A stretch of DNA of 64,000 bases from Tessaracoccus sp. MC1865 (GCF_017815535.1 NZ_CP072596.1:2573614-2637613); one strand, 5' to 3'; shown: positions 25,655 to 34,858, counted from the first letter of the stretch. Notes: generated from the sequence alone by a model not told the origin. Program-made: numbers and translations.

Positions 25655-26658
25655 AGCCGTGCCTTCCTGCGCCGTTCGCGGATCAGGTCAGCGCCCACCG
25701 CGATGATGATGAAGATGCCGACGAAGAGGTTGGACAATTGCGAGGGCCAACCCAGCTGCGTCACGCCGGTGGCCACCGTCTGCACCAGAAGCGCGCCGAG
25801 GACTGCACCGAAAACGGAGCCTCGACCACCCATGACGGAGGTGCCGCCGATGACCGTGGCGGCGATCGTCATGAGTTCCTGGCCGCGCCCGACGCTCTGG
25901 TCGAGGGTCGAGGTGCCGCCGGCGATGGTGATTCCGGCCGCGAGGCCGACGAGGACGCCCATGATGACGTAGGCCATGAACGTCCGCCATCGGACGCTGA
26001 CGCCGGCCAGCGACGCAGCGTGGGGGTCGTCGCCGATGGCGTAGAAGTGGCGGCCACCTGGCCAGTGCCGCAGGTACACCCACGCGAGTGCGACCAGCAC
26101 AAGCATGATGATGAACGCGATGGGCACCCCCAGCACGCGCCCGTCGGCACCGGGGCCGAGGATGGCGCGGCTGGCGGGGAGCCCGTTGACGGTCTTCGAA
26201 TCGAAGATCTTCAGGCCGAGAAACTGGAAGAGGTTGGCGGTACCGAACGTGATGATGATGGCCGGCACCCTGCCGTAGCTGATGAGCAGGCCGTTGATCG
26301 CGCCCAGGACGGCACCGAGCACCATGGAGATGAGCAGGGCCAACCAGAAGTTCACGCCGGCCTCGGTGATGAGTTTGCCGAGCGTGACGCTGCACACCAT
26401 CAGGATGGCGGCGATGGAGATGTCGATACCGGCCGTGACCATGATGATCGTCATGCCGATGGCCATGATGCCGACGGGTGCGAGGCGCCACAGCAACGAC
26501 TGGATGCTGTACGGCTCGAGGAAGCCCGGCGTCGCGAAGGCCAAGATGATCCAGAGCAGCGCGATGACGCCCATGAGGATGAATTCCTGGCCGGTGATGG
26601 CCGGTGGGAGGACCCGCTCGCGGCTCCGTGCCGGAGCGGCGGTAGCCGTGGCTGTCAT
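25651..26658 (-). CDS. Sugar ABC transporter permease (RbsC/RhaP-like), first permease
   Basis: A 335-residue CUT2 permease. MTIIMVTAGIDISIAAILMVCSVTLG matches the conserved IDLSVG region, and GGTSVMGGRGSVFGAVLGALLVQTV the conserved C-terminal loop that contacts the ATPase. Its stop overlaps the second permease's start, and its start overlaps the ATPase stop by 4 bp (translational coupling). Confidence 0.93.
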   Translation of the reverse strand: MTATATAAPARSRERVLPPAITGQEFILMGVIALLWIILAFATPGFLEPYSIQSLLWRLAPVGIMAIGMTIIMVTAGIDISIAAILMVCSVTLGKLITEAGVNFWLALLISMVLGAVLGAINGLLISYGRVPAIIITFGTANLFQFLGLKIFDSKTVNGLPASRAILGPGADGRVLGVPIAFIIMLVLVALAWVYLRHWPGGRHFYAIGDDPHAASLAGVSVRWRTFMAYVIMGVLVGLAAGITIAGGTSTLDQSVGRGQELMTIAATVIGGTSVMGGRGSVFGAVLGALLVQTVATGVTQLGWPSQLSNLFVGIFIIIAVGADLIRERRRKARL

Positions 26659-28223
26659 GAGTGTGTCCCCTCAGCTAGTTCTGCTTCGTCCTCAGCGCTG
26701 AGTTCGCCCGAGGCTGCGGCGAGGACTGTCGCTTGGCTCACCCCGCGGGTGAACTCGGTGAAAGTGGTGCCGTTACGGATCACGATGAGCCGGTCGGCGA
26801 TCCGGAGGGCCTCCATCAGGTCGGAGCTGGCGACCAGCACGGCCGCGCCCTCCTCGCACACCTCGTCGATCAGCTTGTGGATCTCGTCCTTCGCACCGAT
26901 GTCGACGCCCTGGCTGGGTTCGGCGAGCACCAGGACCTGGGGCCGGTTCACCAGTTGCCTGGCGATGACCACCTTCTGCGCGTTGCCGCCCGACAGGGCG
27001 GAGATCTTCTGATCCTGGCTGGGGGTCTTGATCGACAGCGCTTTGATCATGGAGTCCGCGGTGGTCTTCTCCTTGGCCCGGTTCATCATCACGAGCATCC
27101 TGCGGAACAGGTTCAGCGATCCGACGGAGATGTTGAAGTTGATGGGTTGGAAGGAGAACATTCCCTCCTTCTTGCGGTTGGCGGGCAGCATCGCCAGGCC
27201 GGATGATTGGGCATCGGACGCCGAGCGGGGGTGATAGCGCTTCCCCAGCAGTTCCATCTCCCCGGAGGTGATGGGTTGCATGCCGTAGGTGGCGGCGGCG
27301 ATGTCGGCGACGCCGGAACCGACCAGTCCGTAAAGGACCACGACCTCCCCGCCACGCACCTCCAACGACACGTCGTGGAAGCGCCTGCCGGAGCCGAGGC
27401 CGCGGAGCGCGAGCTTGACCTCGCCGATCGACGCCGGATCGCGCGTCGTCTCGGAGCCGGCGAATTCGCCGCCGACCATCAGGTCTGCCAGCGCGCCGAC
27501 GCTGAGGTGCTCGATGTCGAACGTGCCGAGCGTCTCCCCGTCGCGCATGACGGTGACGACGTCGCAGATCTCGAACAGTTCGTCGAGGCGGTGGGTGATG
27601 TAGATGATGGAGACACCCTGCGCCGCGAGGCGGCGCACGGCGGTGAAGAGATTGACGATCTCGGCATCCGTGAGGATGGCCGACGGCTCGTCGAGGATGA
27701 GGATCTTGGCTTCTTCGGCCAGGGCCTTGGCGATGGAGACCTGTTGCTGTTCCGCAGCGGACAACTCCTCCACCTTGCGGGTGACGAAGCTCTCCGGCAG
27801 GCCGAAGGCTGCAAGGAGTTCGACGACCTCCTCCTTCTGCGCCGCCCAGTCGATGCGCGATCCCTGCGTCTTCTCGCGGCCGAGGAAGATGTTCTCCCCG
27901 ACGGTGAGCTGACCGAACAGTTGCGCTTCCTGGTAGACGGTGGCGATGCCCTTGTCGAGGGCCTCGGCCGCGGAACGGATATGTACCGGTTCGCCGTCCA
28001 TGGTGAACGTGCCGGTGTCCGAGAATTCTGCCCCGGCGATGATCTTGATCATCGTCGACTTGCCGGCGCCGTTCTCCCCGACGACTGCGTGGACCTCGCC
28101 CGGCATAAGGACGAAATCGGCATTCCGGATGGCCCGCACGCCCCCGTACCGCTTCGAGACTCCGGACAACGAGAAGCGCGGGGTACCTTCCACCGCCCGC
28201 TGCGGTGGTAACTCGACTGCCAC
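26655..28223 (-). CDS. Sugar ABC transporter ATP-binding protein (RbsA/RhaT-like)
   Basis: A 522-residue double ATPase of CUT2 importers. First domain: Walker A GENGAGKST, signature LSAAEQQQ, LILDEPSAIL. The second domain starts near 270 (GEVKLALRGLGSGRRFHDVSLEV), has a degenerate Walker A-like loop LYGLVGSGVADIA and signature LSGGNAQKVVIARQL with VLAEPSQGVD, the usual asymmetric pattern of this family. GTG 28223 chosen because AGGAGG lies five nt upstream; the frame extends to 28274 without such a site. Confidence 0.94.
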   Translation of the reverse strand: MAVELPPQRAVEGTPRFSLSGVSKRYGGVRAIRNADFVLMPGEVHAVVGENGAGKSTMIKIIAGAEFSDTGTFTMDGEPVHIRSAAEALDKGIATVYQEAQLFGQLTVGENIFLGREKTQGSRIDWAAQKEEVVELLAAFGLPESFVTRKVEELSAAEQQQVSIAKALAEEAKILILDEPSAILTDAEIVNLFTAVRRLAAQGVSIIYITHRLDELFEICDVVTVMRDGETLGTFDIEHLSVGALADLMVGGEFAGSETTRDPASIGEVKLALRGLGSGRRFHDVSLEVRGGEVVVLYGLVGSGVADIAAATYGMQPITSGEMELLGKRYHPRSASDAQSSGLAMLPANRKKEGMFSFQPINFNISVGSLNLFRRMLVMMNRAKEKTTADSMIKALSIKTPSQDQKISALSGGNAQKVVIARQLVNRPQVLVLAEPSQGVDIGAKDEIHKLIDEVCEEGAAVLVASSDLMEALRIADRLIVIRNGTTFTEFTRGVSQATVLAAASGELSAEDEAELAEGTHS

Positions 28224-28244
28224 TTTTCCTCCTCTTGGCTGTGC

Positions 28245-28280
28245 CGGGGGTTGGGGCACATCACTGCGCCCCAACCCCCG
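28245..28280 (-). other. Intercistronic hairpin after the binding-protein gene
   Basis: Perfect 13-bp stem CGGGGGTTGGGGC (28245-28257) with 28268-28280 and a 10-nt loop, immediately after the binding-protein gene and before the ATPase ribosome-binding site. No T-run. Probably stabilises the upstream message or reduces read-through so the binding protein is made in excess. Confidence 0.75.
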
Positions 28281-28292
28281 ACGATCATCGGA

Positions 28293-29366
28293 TCAGTAGT
28301 CGAACTGACCCGCGTTGTCCTTGGTCAGCACCAGCGGAGGCCCGAGGATGAGCTCCTTGGTGTCGTCACGGAACTCGACGTCCGTGATGTCGTCGCTGAC
28401 CTGGTTGGTCTCCTCGAAGGGCACGCCCTTGAACAGCTGGGCGCCGGCCCAAGCGGTCAGGTAGCCGAGGTTCTCGACGTCCCAGAGGATGGAGCCGGAG
28501 GATGAACCGTCCTCGAGGTACGGGAGCATGGCCTGAGGCGTGCCCACACCGACGGTGAAGACCTCGCCGATCTTGCCTGCGTCACGCACGGCCTGGGCAA
28601 CGCCCGGAGCAGAGGTGGTGCACTGGCCGATGATGCCCTTGAGGTCGGGGTTGGCGTTCATGAGGTCCGTGGCCATCTGGGCGGCACGGTTCTGATCCTC
28701 GCCTGCGAAGACGGTGGGCAGCAGTTCGATGTCCGGGTACTTCGACGCGAAAGTCTCTTCCTCGACCTTGATCCAGGAGTTGAGGTTCTCTGCCGTCTCA
28801 CCACAGGAGACGATGACGGCCTTGCCGGATTCGCCCATGGCTTTTGCGAGCGTGTCGGCGGTGTATTCGCCGATGCCCTGGCCGGTGGCCTGCTCCACGA
28901 AGACCTCACGCACCGAGTTGGGCGCGTCGGTGTCCGAGGTGCCGACCTTGATGCCGGCGTCCTTGGCTTCCTGGAGGATGGGTGCGAGGGAGTCGGGATC
29001 GTTCGGGGCGACGATGAGCACGTCGACCTTCTTCTGGATCATCGAGCGGACGATGTCGACCTGGGCGGCAGGGTCGGCCGTCGTGGGGCCCTGGTACTCC
29101 CAGGTCAGACCTGGGATATCTGCCTCTGCGGCCGCGCCGCCGGTGTTCATGGCCTCGAAGTAAGGGATGCCCTGGATCTTCGGCACGAAGGCGACGGTGA
29201 ACTCAGCGCCCTCTTCGCCCCCGGCGGCAGTGGTTGCTTCGGTGGCGGTGGCGGCGGGCGCCGCCGAGTCTTCCGGGGTGTCGGCGGTGCGGGTTGTGCA
29301 CGCACTGGCGAACAGGAGCGTGGAGGCGGCGGCTACCGCGACCAGGCTCTGCATGACCTTAGACAT
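28293..29366 (-). CDS. Sugar-binding lipoprotein (LsrB/RhaS-like)
   Basis: A 357-residue periplasmic-binding-protein-fold lipoprotein. The signal peptide ends at ASAC (Cys about 23), followed by a Thr/Ala/Glu linker. The mature part begins FTVAFVPKIQGIPYFEAMNTGG and has DVLIVAPNDPDSLAPIL and GTSDTDAP, features of the type I (CUT2) group nearest to autoinducer-2/rhamnose binding proteins. Start MSKVMQ has AAGGAG just upstream. First transporter gene, 35 bp after the regulator. Confidence 0.92.
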   Translation of the reverse strand: MSKVMQSLVAVAAASTLLFASACTTRTADTPEDSAAPAATATEATTAAGGEEGAEFTVAFVPKIQGIPYFEAMNTGGAAAEADIPGLTWEYQGPTTADPAAQVDIVRSMIQKKVDVLIVAPNDPDSLAPILQEAKDAGIKVGTSDTDAPNSVREVFVEQATGQGIGEYTADTLAKAMGESGKAVIVSCGETAENLNSWIKVEEETFASKYPDIELLPTVFAGEDQNRAAQMATDLMNANPDLKGIIGQCTTSAPGVAQAVRDAGKIGEVFTVGVGTPQAMLPYLEDGSSSGSILWDVENLGYLTAWAGAQLFKGVPFEETNQVSDDITDVEFRDDTKELILGPPLVLTKDNAGQFDY

Positions 29367-29401
29367 TTTTCTCCTTGGTGTGGTGGGTGGGTGATACGTG
29401 G

Positions 29402-30193
29402 CTAGAAGTGGGACGTGGACAGGGGTGGTTGGCCCGGAACGTCGACGTCGACGCCCAGGTCCCGCCACCGTTGGACGTGTGTGGCCGGGGCCGCACCGTC
29501 GGTGATCAGACCGGTCACCCGCGCTGCGGGTCTCCAGACGTGGTACGAGGTGGCGTCGAACTTCGACGAGTCCACCAACGCATAGGTGCGGCTACAGATG
29601 GATGCCAAGGCTCGCTTCGCCTGCGCTTCCTCGAGGGATATCTCGGCCAGCCCCTCGTTTGTGCTCAATCCGTGTGTCCCGAAGAAGCCCATGTCCACGG
29701 GGCCTGGGAACCCATCCAGACTGGCCACGGTGGTTGCCCGTGACAAGCGGCGCAACTGGCCGCCGAGCAGAAACACCGCCGCCGAGGAACGGTCCAGCAG
29801 GAGACTCGCGGTGGCCAGCGAGTACGTCACCACTCGCAGGTCGCGCAGCTCCAGCAGTTCCTGGGCAAGGTAGTGGCACGACGACGATGAGTCCAGTGCG
29901 ATCGTGTCACCGCTGTGGACGAGTCGCGCAGCCCGACGGGCGATGTCGCGCTTCTGGTCGGCGGCTGCCCTGAGGCGGAACGGAAAGGAGCCCTCGTCCT
30001 TGAGCGCGGTGCGGGTGGCCCCGCCATGGACTCGGGTGAGGAGACCCCGAAGTTCGAGGGCGTCAAGGTCCTTGCGGACGGTGACGGTGGAGACCCCGAA
30101 CTCCCTGGCCAGCTCTGCGACGGAGGCGCGACCCTGGCGCTCGAGGGCGCGGTGGATGGCTTCTCGCCGTTCCGCCTCGTCCAGTCGTGCCAT
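29402..30193 (-). CDS. DeoR-family transcriptional regulator
   Basis: A 263-residue repressor-type regulator. The N-terminal winged helix-turn-helix reads RASVAELAREFGVSTVTVRKDLDALELRGLLTRVHGGA, the DeoR signature. The C-terminal sensor has the phosphosugar-isomerase-like fold: RAARLVHSGDTIALDSSSSCHYLAQEL and VDSSKFDATSYHV. DeoR proteins usually sense a phosphorylated intermediate of the pathway they control, here presumably the product of the FGGY kinase. ATG 30193 is preferred over 30205 because GGAG lies eight nt upstream. Confidence 0.92.
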   Translation of the reverse strand: MARLDEAERREAIHRALERQGRASVAELAREFGVSTVTVRKDLDALELRGLLTRVHGGATRTALKDEGSFPFRLRAAADQKRDIARRAARLVHSGDTIALDSSSSCHYLAQELLELRDLRVVTYSLATASLLLDRSSAAVFLLGGQLRRLSRATTVASLDGFPGPVDMGFFGTHGLSTNEGLAEISLEEAQAKRALASICSRTYALVDSSKFDATSYHVWRPAARVTGLITDGAAPATHVQRWRDLGVDVDVPGQPPLSTSHF

Positions 30194-30289
30194 GGCAATC
30201 TCCATCGATGCTGAGGACCCGCCGTTGGACCCTCTCTACTACACGACAGAGTAGGCATGCGGGCGGGCAAGCGAAAGGGGTCGAAACAA

Positions 30290-30433
30290 GACGAAAGTGG
30301 GCTGCTTTCGGATTCTCGCTCGGAGATGAGATTTGACGCTTAGTGCGGGCCAAAATGCCGTCATAACGATTCGATAACACGTCTTTTGAAACGTTCAAAT
30401 CGAAGGCGTGTTCAAAACCATTCGAAAGTTGAA
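30290..30433. promoter_or_regulatory. Operator-rich region upstream of the deoR sugar operon
   Basis: An AT-richer stretch with repeated palindromes: CGAAAG-N7-CTTTCG near 30292-30310, TTTGAA-ACG-TTCAAA (30385-30399) enclosed by AACACG (30376-30381) and CGTGTT (30407-30412), and TTCAA/TTGAA (30411-30415, 30429-30433). TTCGA/TCGAA motifs recur throughout. Likely binding sites for the adjacent DeoR regulator. Confidence 0.5.
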
Positions 30434-30476
30434 TGCGGCGCGGGGCCGCGGCTGCGGAGATGGCTAATCTGTGGGC

Positions 30477-31820
30477 ATGCGGATTTCTGTCATTGGGTGC
30501 GGTTACCTGGGAGCTGTCCACGCGGCCTGCATGGCCGAGTTGGGCCACGATGTGGTGGGCCTGGACGTGGACGAGGCGAGGATCGCGAAACTCTCCCAGG
30601 GGATCGCGCCGTTCCATGAGCCAGGGCTCCCGGAACTGCTCCTCAAGCACGTGTCCACCGGCCGGCTGCGCTTCACCACGGACGCCTCGGCGATCGCCGA
30701 CGCCCAGATCCACTTCATCGGCGTGGGCACGCCGCAGCTCCAGGGCAGGCTCGGGGCGGACCTCACCTACGTCAACCAGGCCGTCGACACCATCCTCGAG
30801 CACTCCGTCGTGCCCGAGGACGGACAACCCGTGCTGGTGGCGGGCAAGTCGACGGTGCCCGTGGGCACCTCCGAGGGCATCGCCGCGAAGCTCACCGCGT
30901 CAGGCAAGGACATCCTCCTGGCCTGGAACCCGGAGTTCCTCCGCGAGGGCTACGCGGTGGGCGACACCCTGACGCCGGACCGCATCGTCTACGGCCTGTC
31001 CGAGGACAAGGAGAGCGGCCACCGCGCCAAGGCCCTCCTCGACGAGTGCTACGCCATCCCGCTGGCCGCGGGCACCCCTCTCATCCTGTCCAACTACCCC
31101 ACAGCGGAGCTGGTGAAGGTGGCGGCCAACAGCTTCCTCGCCACCAAGATCTCGTTCATCAACTCCATGGCTGAGTTGTGCGACGCCACCGGCGGCGACG
31201 TCACGCGGCTGGCCGAGGCCATCGGGCACGACGACCGCATCGGCAAGAAGTTCCTCCAGGCGGGCATCGGCTTCGGCGGCGGCTGCCTGCCCAAGGACAT
31301 CCGCGCCTTCATGGCCCGCGCCGGTGAGCTGGGCGTCGACGAGGCGCTCACGTTCCTGCGCGAGGTGGACACCATCAACCTGCGCCGCCGCGACCACGCC
31401 GTCAACCTGGCCGAGGAGGCCGTCGGGGGCCGCCTCGTCGGCAAGAAGATCGCCGTGCTGGGCATCACCTTCAAGCCGGACACCGACGACCTGCGCGACT
31501 CCCCCGCCCTCGACATCGCCGGCCGGCTCTGGGCCCGCGGCGCGGAACTGGCCGTCGTCGACCCCGCAGCCGCCCACACGCTGCGGCAGCGCCAGCCGGA
31601 GCTCAACGTCCCCGAAACGGTCGAGGAGGCCGTCACAGGAGCCGACGTCGTCATGCTGCTGACCCCGTGGCGCGAGTACGTGGATCTGGACCCCGCGTCG
31701 CTCATCGACCTGGTCAAGACGCCCAACATCATCGACGGCCGCAACGTGCTGAACCCACACGACTGGGCCGACGCGGGCTGGACCTACTACGGCATGGGGC
31801 GCAGCGTCTCCACCTGGTGA
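30477..31820 (+). CDS. ugd: UDP-glucose 6-dehydrogenase
   Basis: A 447-residue NAD-dependent enzyme oxidising UDP-glucose to UDP-glucuronate for envelope or capsule polymers. Rossmann start RISVIGCGYLGAVHAACMAELGH; VAGKSTVPVGT; NPEFLREGYAVGD; VKVAANSFLATKISFINSMAELCDATGGDV; the catalytic Cys in GIGFGGGCLPKDIRAF; and the C-terminal domain start GKKIAVLGITFKPDTDDLRDSPA. TAATCT (30465-30470) ends six nt before this ATG, so the transcript is probably leaderless; an in-frame GTG two codons earlier is less likely. Confidence 0.94.
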   Translation: MRISVIGCGYLGAVHAACMAELGHDVVGLDVDEARIAKLSQGIAPFHEPGLPELLLKHVSTGRLRFTTDASAIADAQIHFIGVGTPQLQGRLGADLTYVNQAVDTILEHSVVPEDGQPVLVAGKSTVPVGTSEGIAAKLTASGKDILLAWNPEFLREGYAVGDTLTPDRIVYGLSEDKESGHRAKALLDECYAIPLAAGTPLILSNYPTAELVKVAANSFLATKISFINSMAELCDATGGDVTRLAEAIGHDDRIGKKFLQAGIGFGGGCLPKDIRAFMARAGELGVDEALTFLREVDTINLRRRDHAVNLAEEAVGGRLVGKKIAVLGITFKPDTDDLRDSPALDIAGRLWARGAELAVVDPAAAHTLRQRQPELNVPETVEEAVTGADVVMLLTPWREYVDLDPASLIDLVKTPNIIDGRNVLNPHDWADAGWTYYGMGRSVSTW

Positions 31821-31833
31821 GCCGACGACCGGC

Positions 31834-32523
31834 TCAGGTCAGGTGGAAGCGCTCGGCCTTCTCGATGGGGCCGGTGACGAGGATCTCGTCCTCGGCCGAC
31901 AACACGGAGTCGCCTGAGACGTCCACCCACCGCCCGTCCGCGCGCTTCGAGGCGATGACGGTCACCCCGAACTCGGAGCGGACGTGCACCTCGCGCAGCG
32001 GCTTGCCCAGCACGGCTGCGGGCGCGGTGGTGCGCACCAGCGCGTAGCCGCCACCCAGATCGATGTAGTCCTTCAGCTGGGCGCGCACCTGGTGGGCCAC
32101 GCGCACGCCGCTCTCCCGCTCCGGATGGACGACGTGGTGCACGCCGATCTGTTCCAGGATGCGGCCGTGGGCGTCCGAGACGGCCTTGGCCCAGACATGC
32201 GGGATGCCGAAGCCGATGAGCAGCGAGCTGGTGAGCAGGCTGGCCTCGACGGAGTCGCCGATGGCGACGACGGCATGCGTGGCCTCGTGGATCCCCAGCT
32301 GCCGCAGCACGTCCTCGCGGGTGGCGTCCGCCAGCACCGCGTGGGTGATCCTCCCGTTGAACTGCTGGACCAGGTCTTCGTCGCGGTCGATGGCCAGGAC
32401 GTCGGCCCCGTCGTTCATGAGTTCGAGCGCGAGCGACTGGCCGAACCGGCCCAGCCCGATGATGACGATGCTGTCGGCCAGGGGCACGTTGCCCGGCCTC
32501 TTGAGGGGGCGCAGATTAACCAA
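31834..32523 (-). CDS. trkA: TrkA/KtrA potassium-channel regulatory subunit
   Basis: A 229-residue cytoplasmic gating subunit. RCK N-domain with Rossmann loop SIVIIGLGRFGQSLALEL and acidic AIDRDEDLVQQF, followed by ATREDVLRQLGIHEATHAVVAIGDS; the RCK_C domain starts near 140 (VRTTAPAAVLGKPLREVHVRSEFGVTVIASKR). It binds nucleotides and controls the TrkH channel encoded just upstream, with which it overlaps by 8 bp. Confidence 0.93.
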   Translation of the reverse strand: MVNLRPLKRPGNVPLADSIVIIGLGRFGQSLALELMNDGADVLAIDRDEDLVQQFNGRITHAVLADATREDVLRQLGIHEATHAVVAIGDSVEASLLTSSLLIGFGIPHVWAKAVSDAHGRILEQIGVHHVVHPERESGVRVAHQVRAQLKDYIDLGGGYALVRTTAPAAVLGKPLREVHVRSEFGVTVIASKRADGRWVDVSGDSVLSAEDEILVTGPIEKAERFHLT

Positions 32524-33853
32524 TGATCGGCCTTTCCTTGGGGAGTTCGTAGAGCCGCTTGCGGGGGCTCAGGGCGAGCGCAGAGGCGAACGTGATCGGG
32601 CCGAGGCGGCCGACGTACATGAGGAAGCACAGCACCAACTGCGAACCGACATCCAACTGCGCGGTGATGCCGGTGGACAGCCCCACCGTGCCGAAAGCCG
32701 AGATGACCTCGAAGAGGACGTCGTCCAGGCGGAAGGGGCTCAGCAGCAGGACGATCATGGTGGCGAGCACCACCAGCGCCACCGCCAACAGCGCGACGGA
32801 GATGGCCTGCCGGTGCACGGCGCGCGAGAGGCGTTTGCCGAAGATGTGGACGGCGGTGTCGCCGCGCACCTCCGTCCAGATGATGAAGAAGAGGACGGCG
32901 AACGTGGTCACCTTGATGCCGCCGCCCGTGCCGGCCGGGCCGGTCCCGATGAACATCAGTACGTCCATCCCGAACAGCGTGACGGCGTGCATGGCGCCGA
33001 TGTCGAGCGAGTTGAAGCCGGCGGTGCGGGTCTGCACCGACTGGAAGAAGCCGGCCAGCAGCTTGTCGTCCCACGCCAGGGGGCCGAGCGTGCCGGGGTT
33101 GGTCCACTCCAGCCCTGTGATGAAGACGGTGCCGCCCACCAGCAGCAGGGGCGTCATGATCACCACGATGCGGGTGTTCATCGTCCACGCGAGGAGGTCC
33201 GCGTGGTGGCGCCACAGCTGCTGCAGCACGGGGAAGCCGAGGCCGCCCAGGATGGTGGCGCCCGCCATCGGCAGCAGGAGCCAGGGGTCGGCCACGAAGC
33301 CCATCAGGTTGTCCGCGAACAGCGCGAAGCCCGCGTTGTTGAACGCCGACACCGAGTGGAAGAGCCCGCGCCACGCCGCCTCGGGCAGGCTGTGCCCGTA
33401 CCCCAGCCAGAACCGCAGCGTCAGCAGCAGGGCCGTCACCGCCTCGATCGCGAAGGTGGTCTTCATGATGCCGCCCAGCACATGGGGCACCCCACCCGGG
33501 CCCTCCATGTGGCTCTCGACGGCGGCGGTGAGGCGTGAGCGCAGCGACAGCTTGCCCAGCACCGTCAGGCCGATCAGGGTGGCCAGCGTCATGACGCCGA
33601 AGCCACCGATCTGGATCAGGGCGAGGATGACCACCTGCCCGAACGGCGTCCAGTAGGACGCCGTGTCCACGATGGTGAGGCCCGTGACGCAGATGGCGGA
33701 GGTGGCGGTGAAGATGGCCTCTATCAGCGAGGCGCCGCCGGCGCCCCGCTTGGAGATCGGGAGCATGAGGAGGCCGATCCCCACCCAGGCCGCCGTCGTG
33801 AAGGCGACGAAGATCGCCCGCACCGGGGACAGCCGACGTAGCGCGTTGAGCAC
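32516..33853 (-). CDS. trkH: TrkH/KtrB potassium uptake channel subunit
   Basis: A 445-residue K+ transporter with four membrane-pore-membrane repeats. Filter-like segments include FTATSAICVTGLTIVD, HSVSAFNNAGFALF, QTRTAGFNSLDIG and SAFGTVGLSTGITAQL, each with a Gly in the selectivity-filter position. KtrB-like in length. Start GTG preceded by TAGTGT (33860-33865) at six nt, indicating a leaderless transcript. Confidence 0.94.
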   Translation of the reverse strand: MLNALRRLSPVRAIFVAFTTAAWVGIGLLMLPISKRGAGGASLIEAIFTATSAICVTGLTIVDTASYWTPFGQVVILALIQIGGFGVMTLATLIGLTVLGKLSLRSRLTAAVESHMEGPGGVPHVLGGIMKTTFAIEAVTALLLTLRFWLGYGHSLPEAAWRGLFHSVSAFNNAGFALFADNLMGFVADPWLLLPMAGATILGGLGFPVLQQLWRHHADLLAWTMNTRIVVIMTPLLLVGGTVFITGLEWTNPGTLGPLAWDDKLLAGFFQSVQTRTAGFNSLDIGAMHAVTLFGMDVLMFIGTGPAGTGGGIKVTTFAVLFFIIWTEVRGDTAVHIFGKRLSRAVHRQAISVALLAVALVVLATMIVLLLSPFRLDDVLFEVISAFGTVGLSTGITAQLDVGSQLVLCFLMYVGRLGPITFASALALSPRKRLYELPKERPIIG

Positions 33854-33898
33854 GGCGTCACACTAGACCCCCGCGGGGCCGCGCACCACTGCGGAGTG

Positions 33899-34858
33899 TT
33901 ACTTGAAGCGGACGATGTTGTTGAAGACGTAGTCGACCTTCGACGTGAAGGTGTAGCCGCCGCCGGCCTTGGCCGTGGCGGTGACGACAGGAGTCTGGAT
34001 GTAGGAGCGGCAACCGTTGCGGCCGGTGGCTGCAGAGTCGCAGTCGGTGCGCCACTTGCGGCCGCTGATGACGTGGTCGCCCTTGGTGGCCAACGGGTTG
34101 CCCGCCCACAGGCTGCGCGCCGACGGCTGGTAGGTCAGGTTGTTGAAGGCCCAGCCGGTGCTGCGCTGGTAGTTGCCGCTCTTGTAGGAGATGACGGTGG
34201 CCCAGATGTCCGTGCGGCAGCGCTGCGTCTGGGAATACGGCTCGCAGGCCACCTTCCACAGGCGGTTGTTGTAGGCGTAGGTGCCGGTCTTGGAGTAGAC
34301 ATCGTCGGCCTTCGCCGGGTTGACCGCGGTGATGTTCTGCTGCACGGCGGTCAGCCACTGCGTTCCCGAGTCATAGGCGGTGCCGGCGTCGATCAGCGGC
34401 TCCTTGTAGAAGTTCACCGCGGCGAAGATCTCGGATTCGGAGCGCACCAGGCCCACGGCAATGTGGGTGTAGGACGCCTCCAGGATGTTGGCGCGATGGC
34501 TGTCCGAGGCCATCCAGTCGTCCATCATCGTCTGGACAGGATTGGTATAGCCGACGTTCCAGCCGACGTTCTCGCCCCAGGCCTCGGCCCCGTCCCAGCG
34601 GAAGTCGTCGTTGTGGGAGATCTTGCCGGCCTTCCGCATGGAGATGGCCCAGTCCTGCGCGATGGCCGCGGCCACCTTCGGCACGAACCTCAACGGTGTG
34701 TGTCCCTTGGACACCCGGATGGCGTTGTGCGCATCGACCATGGCGGCGATGTCGGCGACGTTGGCCTTCTGCGACGCCTCGTCTGCCTCCGCACGCGGGG
34801 CGACCAGCCCTGCGAGCGCAACGGCGACGACGAACATCAGGGCGAACAGTCTCTTCAC
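33899..34858 (-). CDS. Secreted CAP/SCP-domain protein with C-terminal four-cysteine module
   Basis: A 319-residue exported protein. Signal peptide 1-25 (cleavage after AEA). Residues about 36-155 are a CAP (SCP/PR-1) domain: MVDAHNAIRVSKGHTPLRF, LAQ-like AIAQDW, GENVGW and DSHRANILEASYTHIAVGL. Residues about 196-319 repeat the module seen in the polysaccharide deacetylase: Cys205/Cys214 (CEPYSQTQRC), FNNLTYQPSARSLWAGNPLA, Cys273/Cys283 (GRNGCRSYI) and terminal VFNNIVRF. The cysteine spacing is identical. Function of CAP proteins in bacteria is mostly unknown. GTG start with GGAAGG upstream. Confidence 0.87.
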   Translation of the reverse strand: MKRLFALMFVVAVALAGLVAPRAEADEASQKANVADIAAMVDAHNAIRVSKGHTPLRFVPKVAAAIAQDWAISMRKAGKISHNDDFRWDGAEAWGENVGWNVGYTNPVQTMMDDWMASDSHRANILEASYTHIAVGLVRSESEIFAAVNFYKEPLIDAGTAYDSGTQWLTAVQQNITAVNPAKADDVYSKTGTYAYNNRLWKVACEPYSQTQRCRTDIWATVISYKSGNYQRSTGWAFNNLTYQPSARSLWAGNPLATKGDHVISGRKWRTDCDSAATGRNGCRSYIQTPVVTATAKAGGGYTFTSKVDYVFNNIVRFK

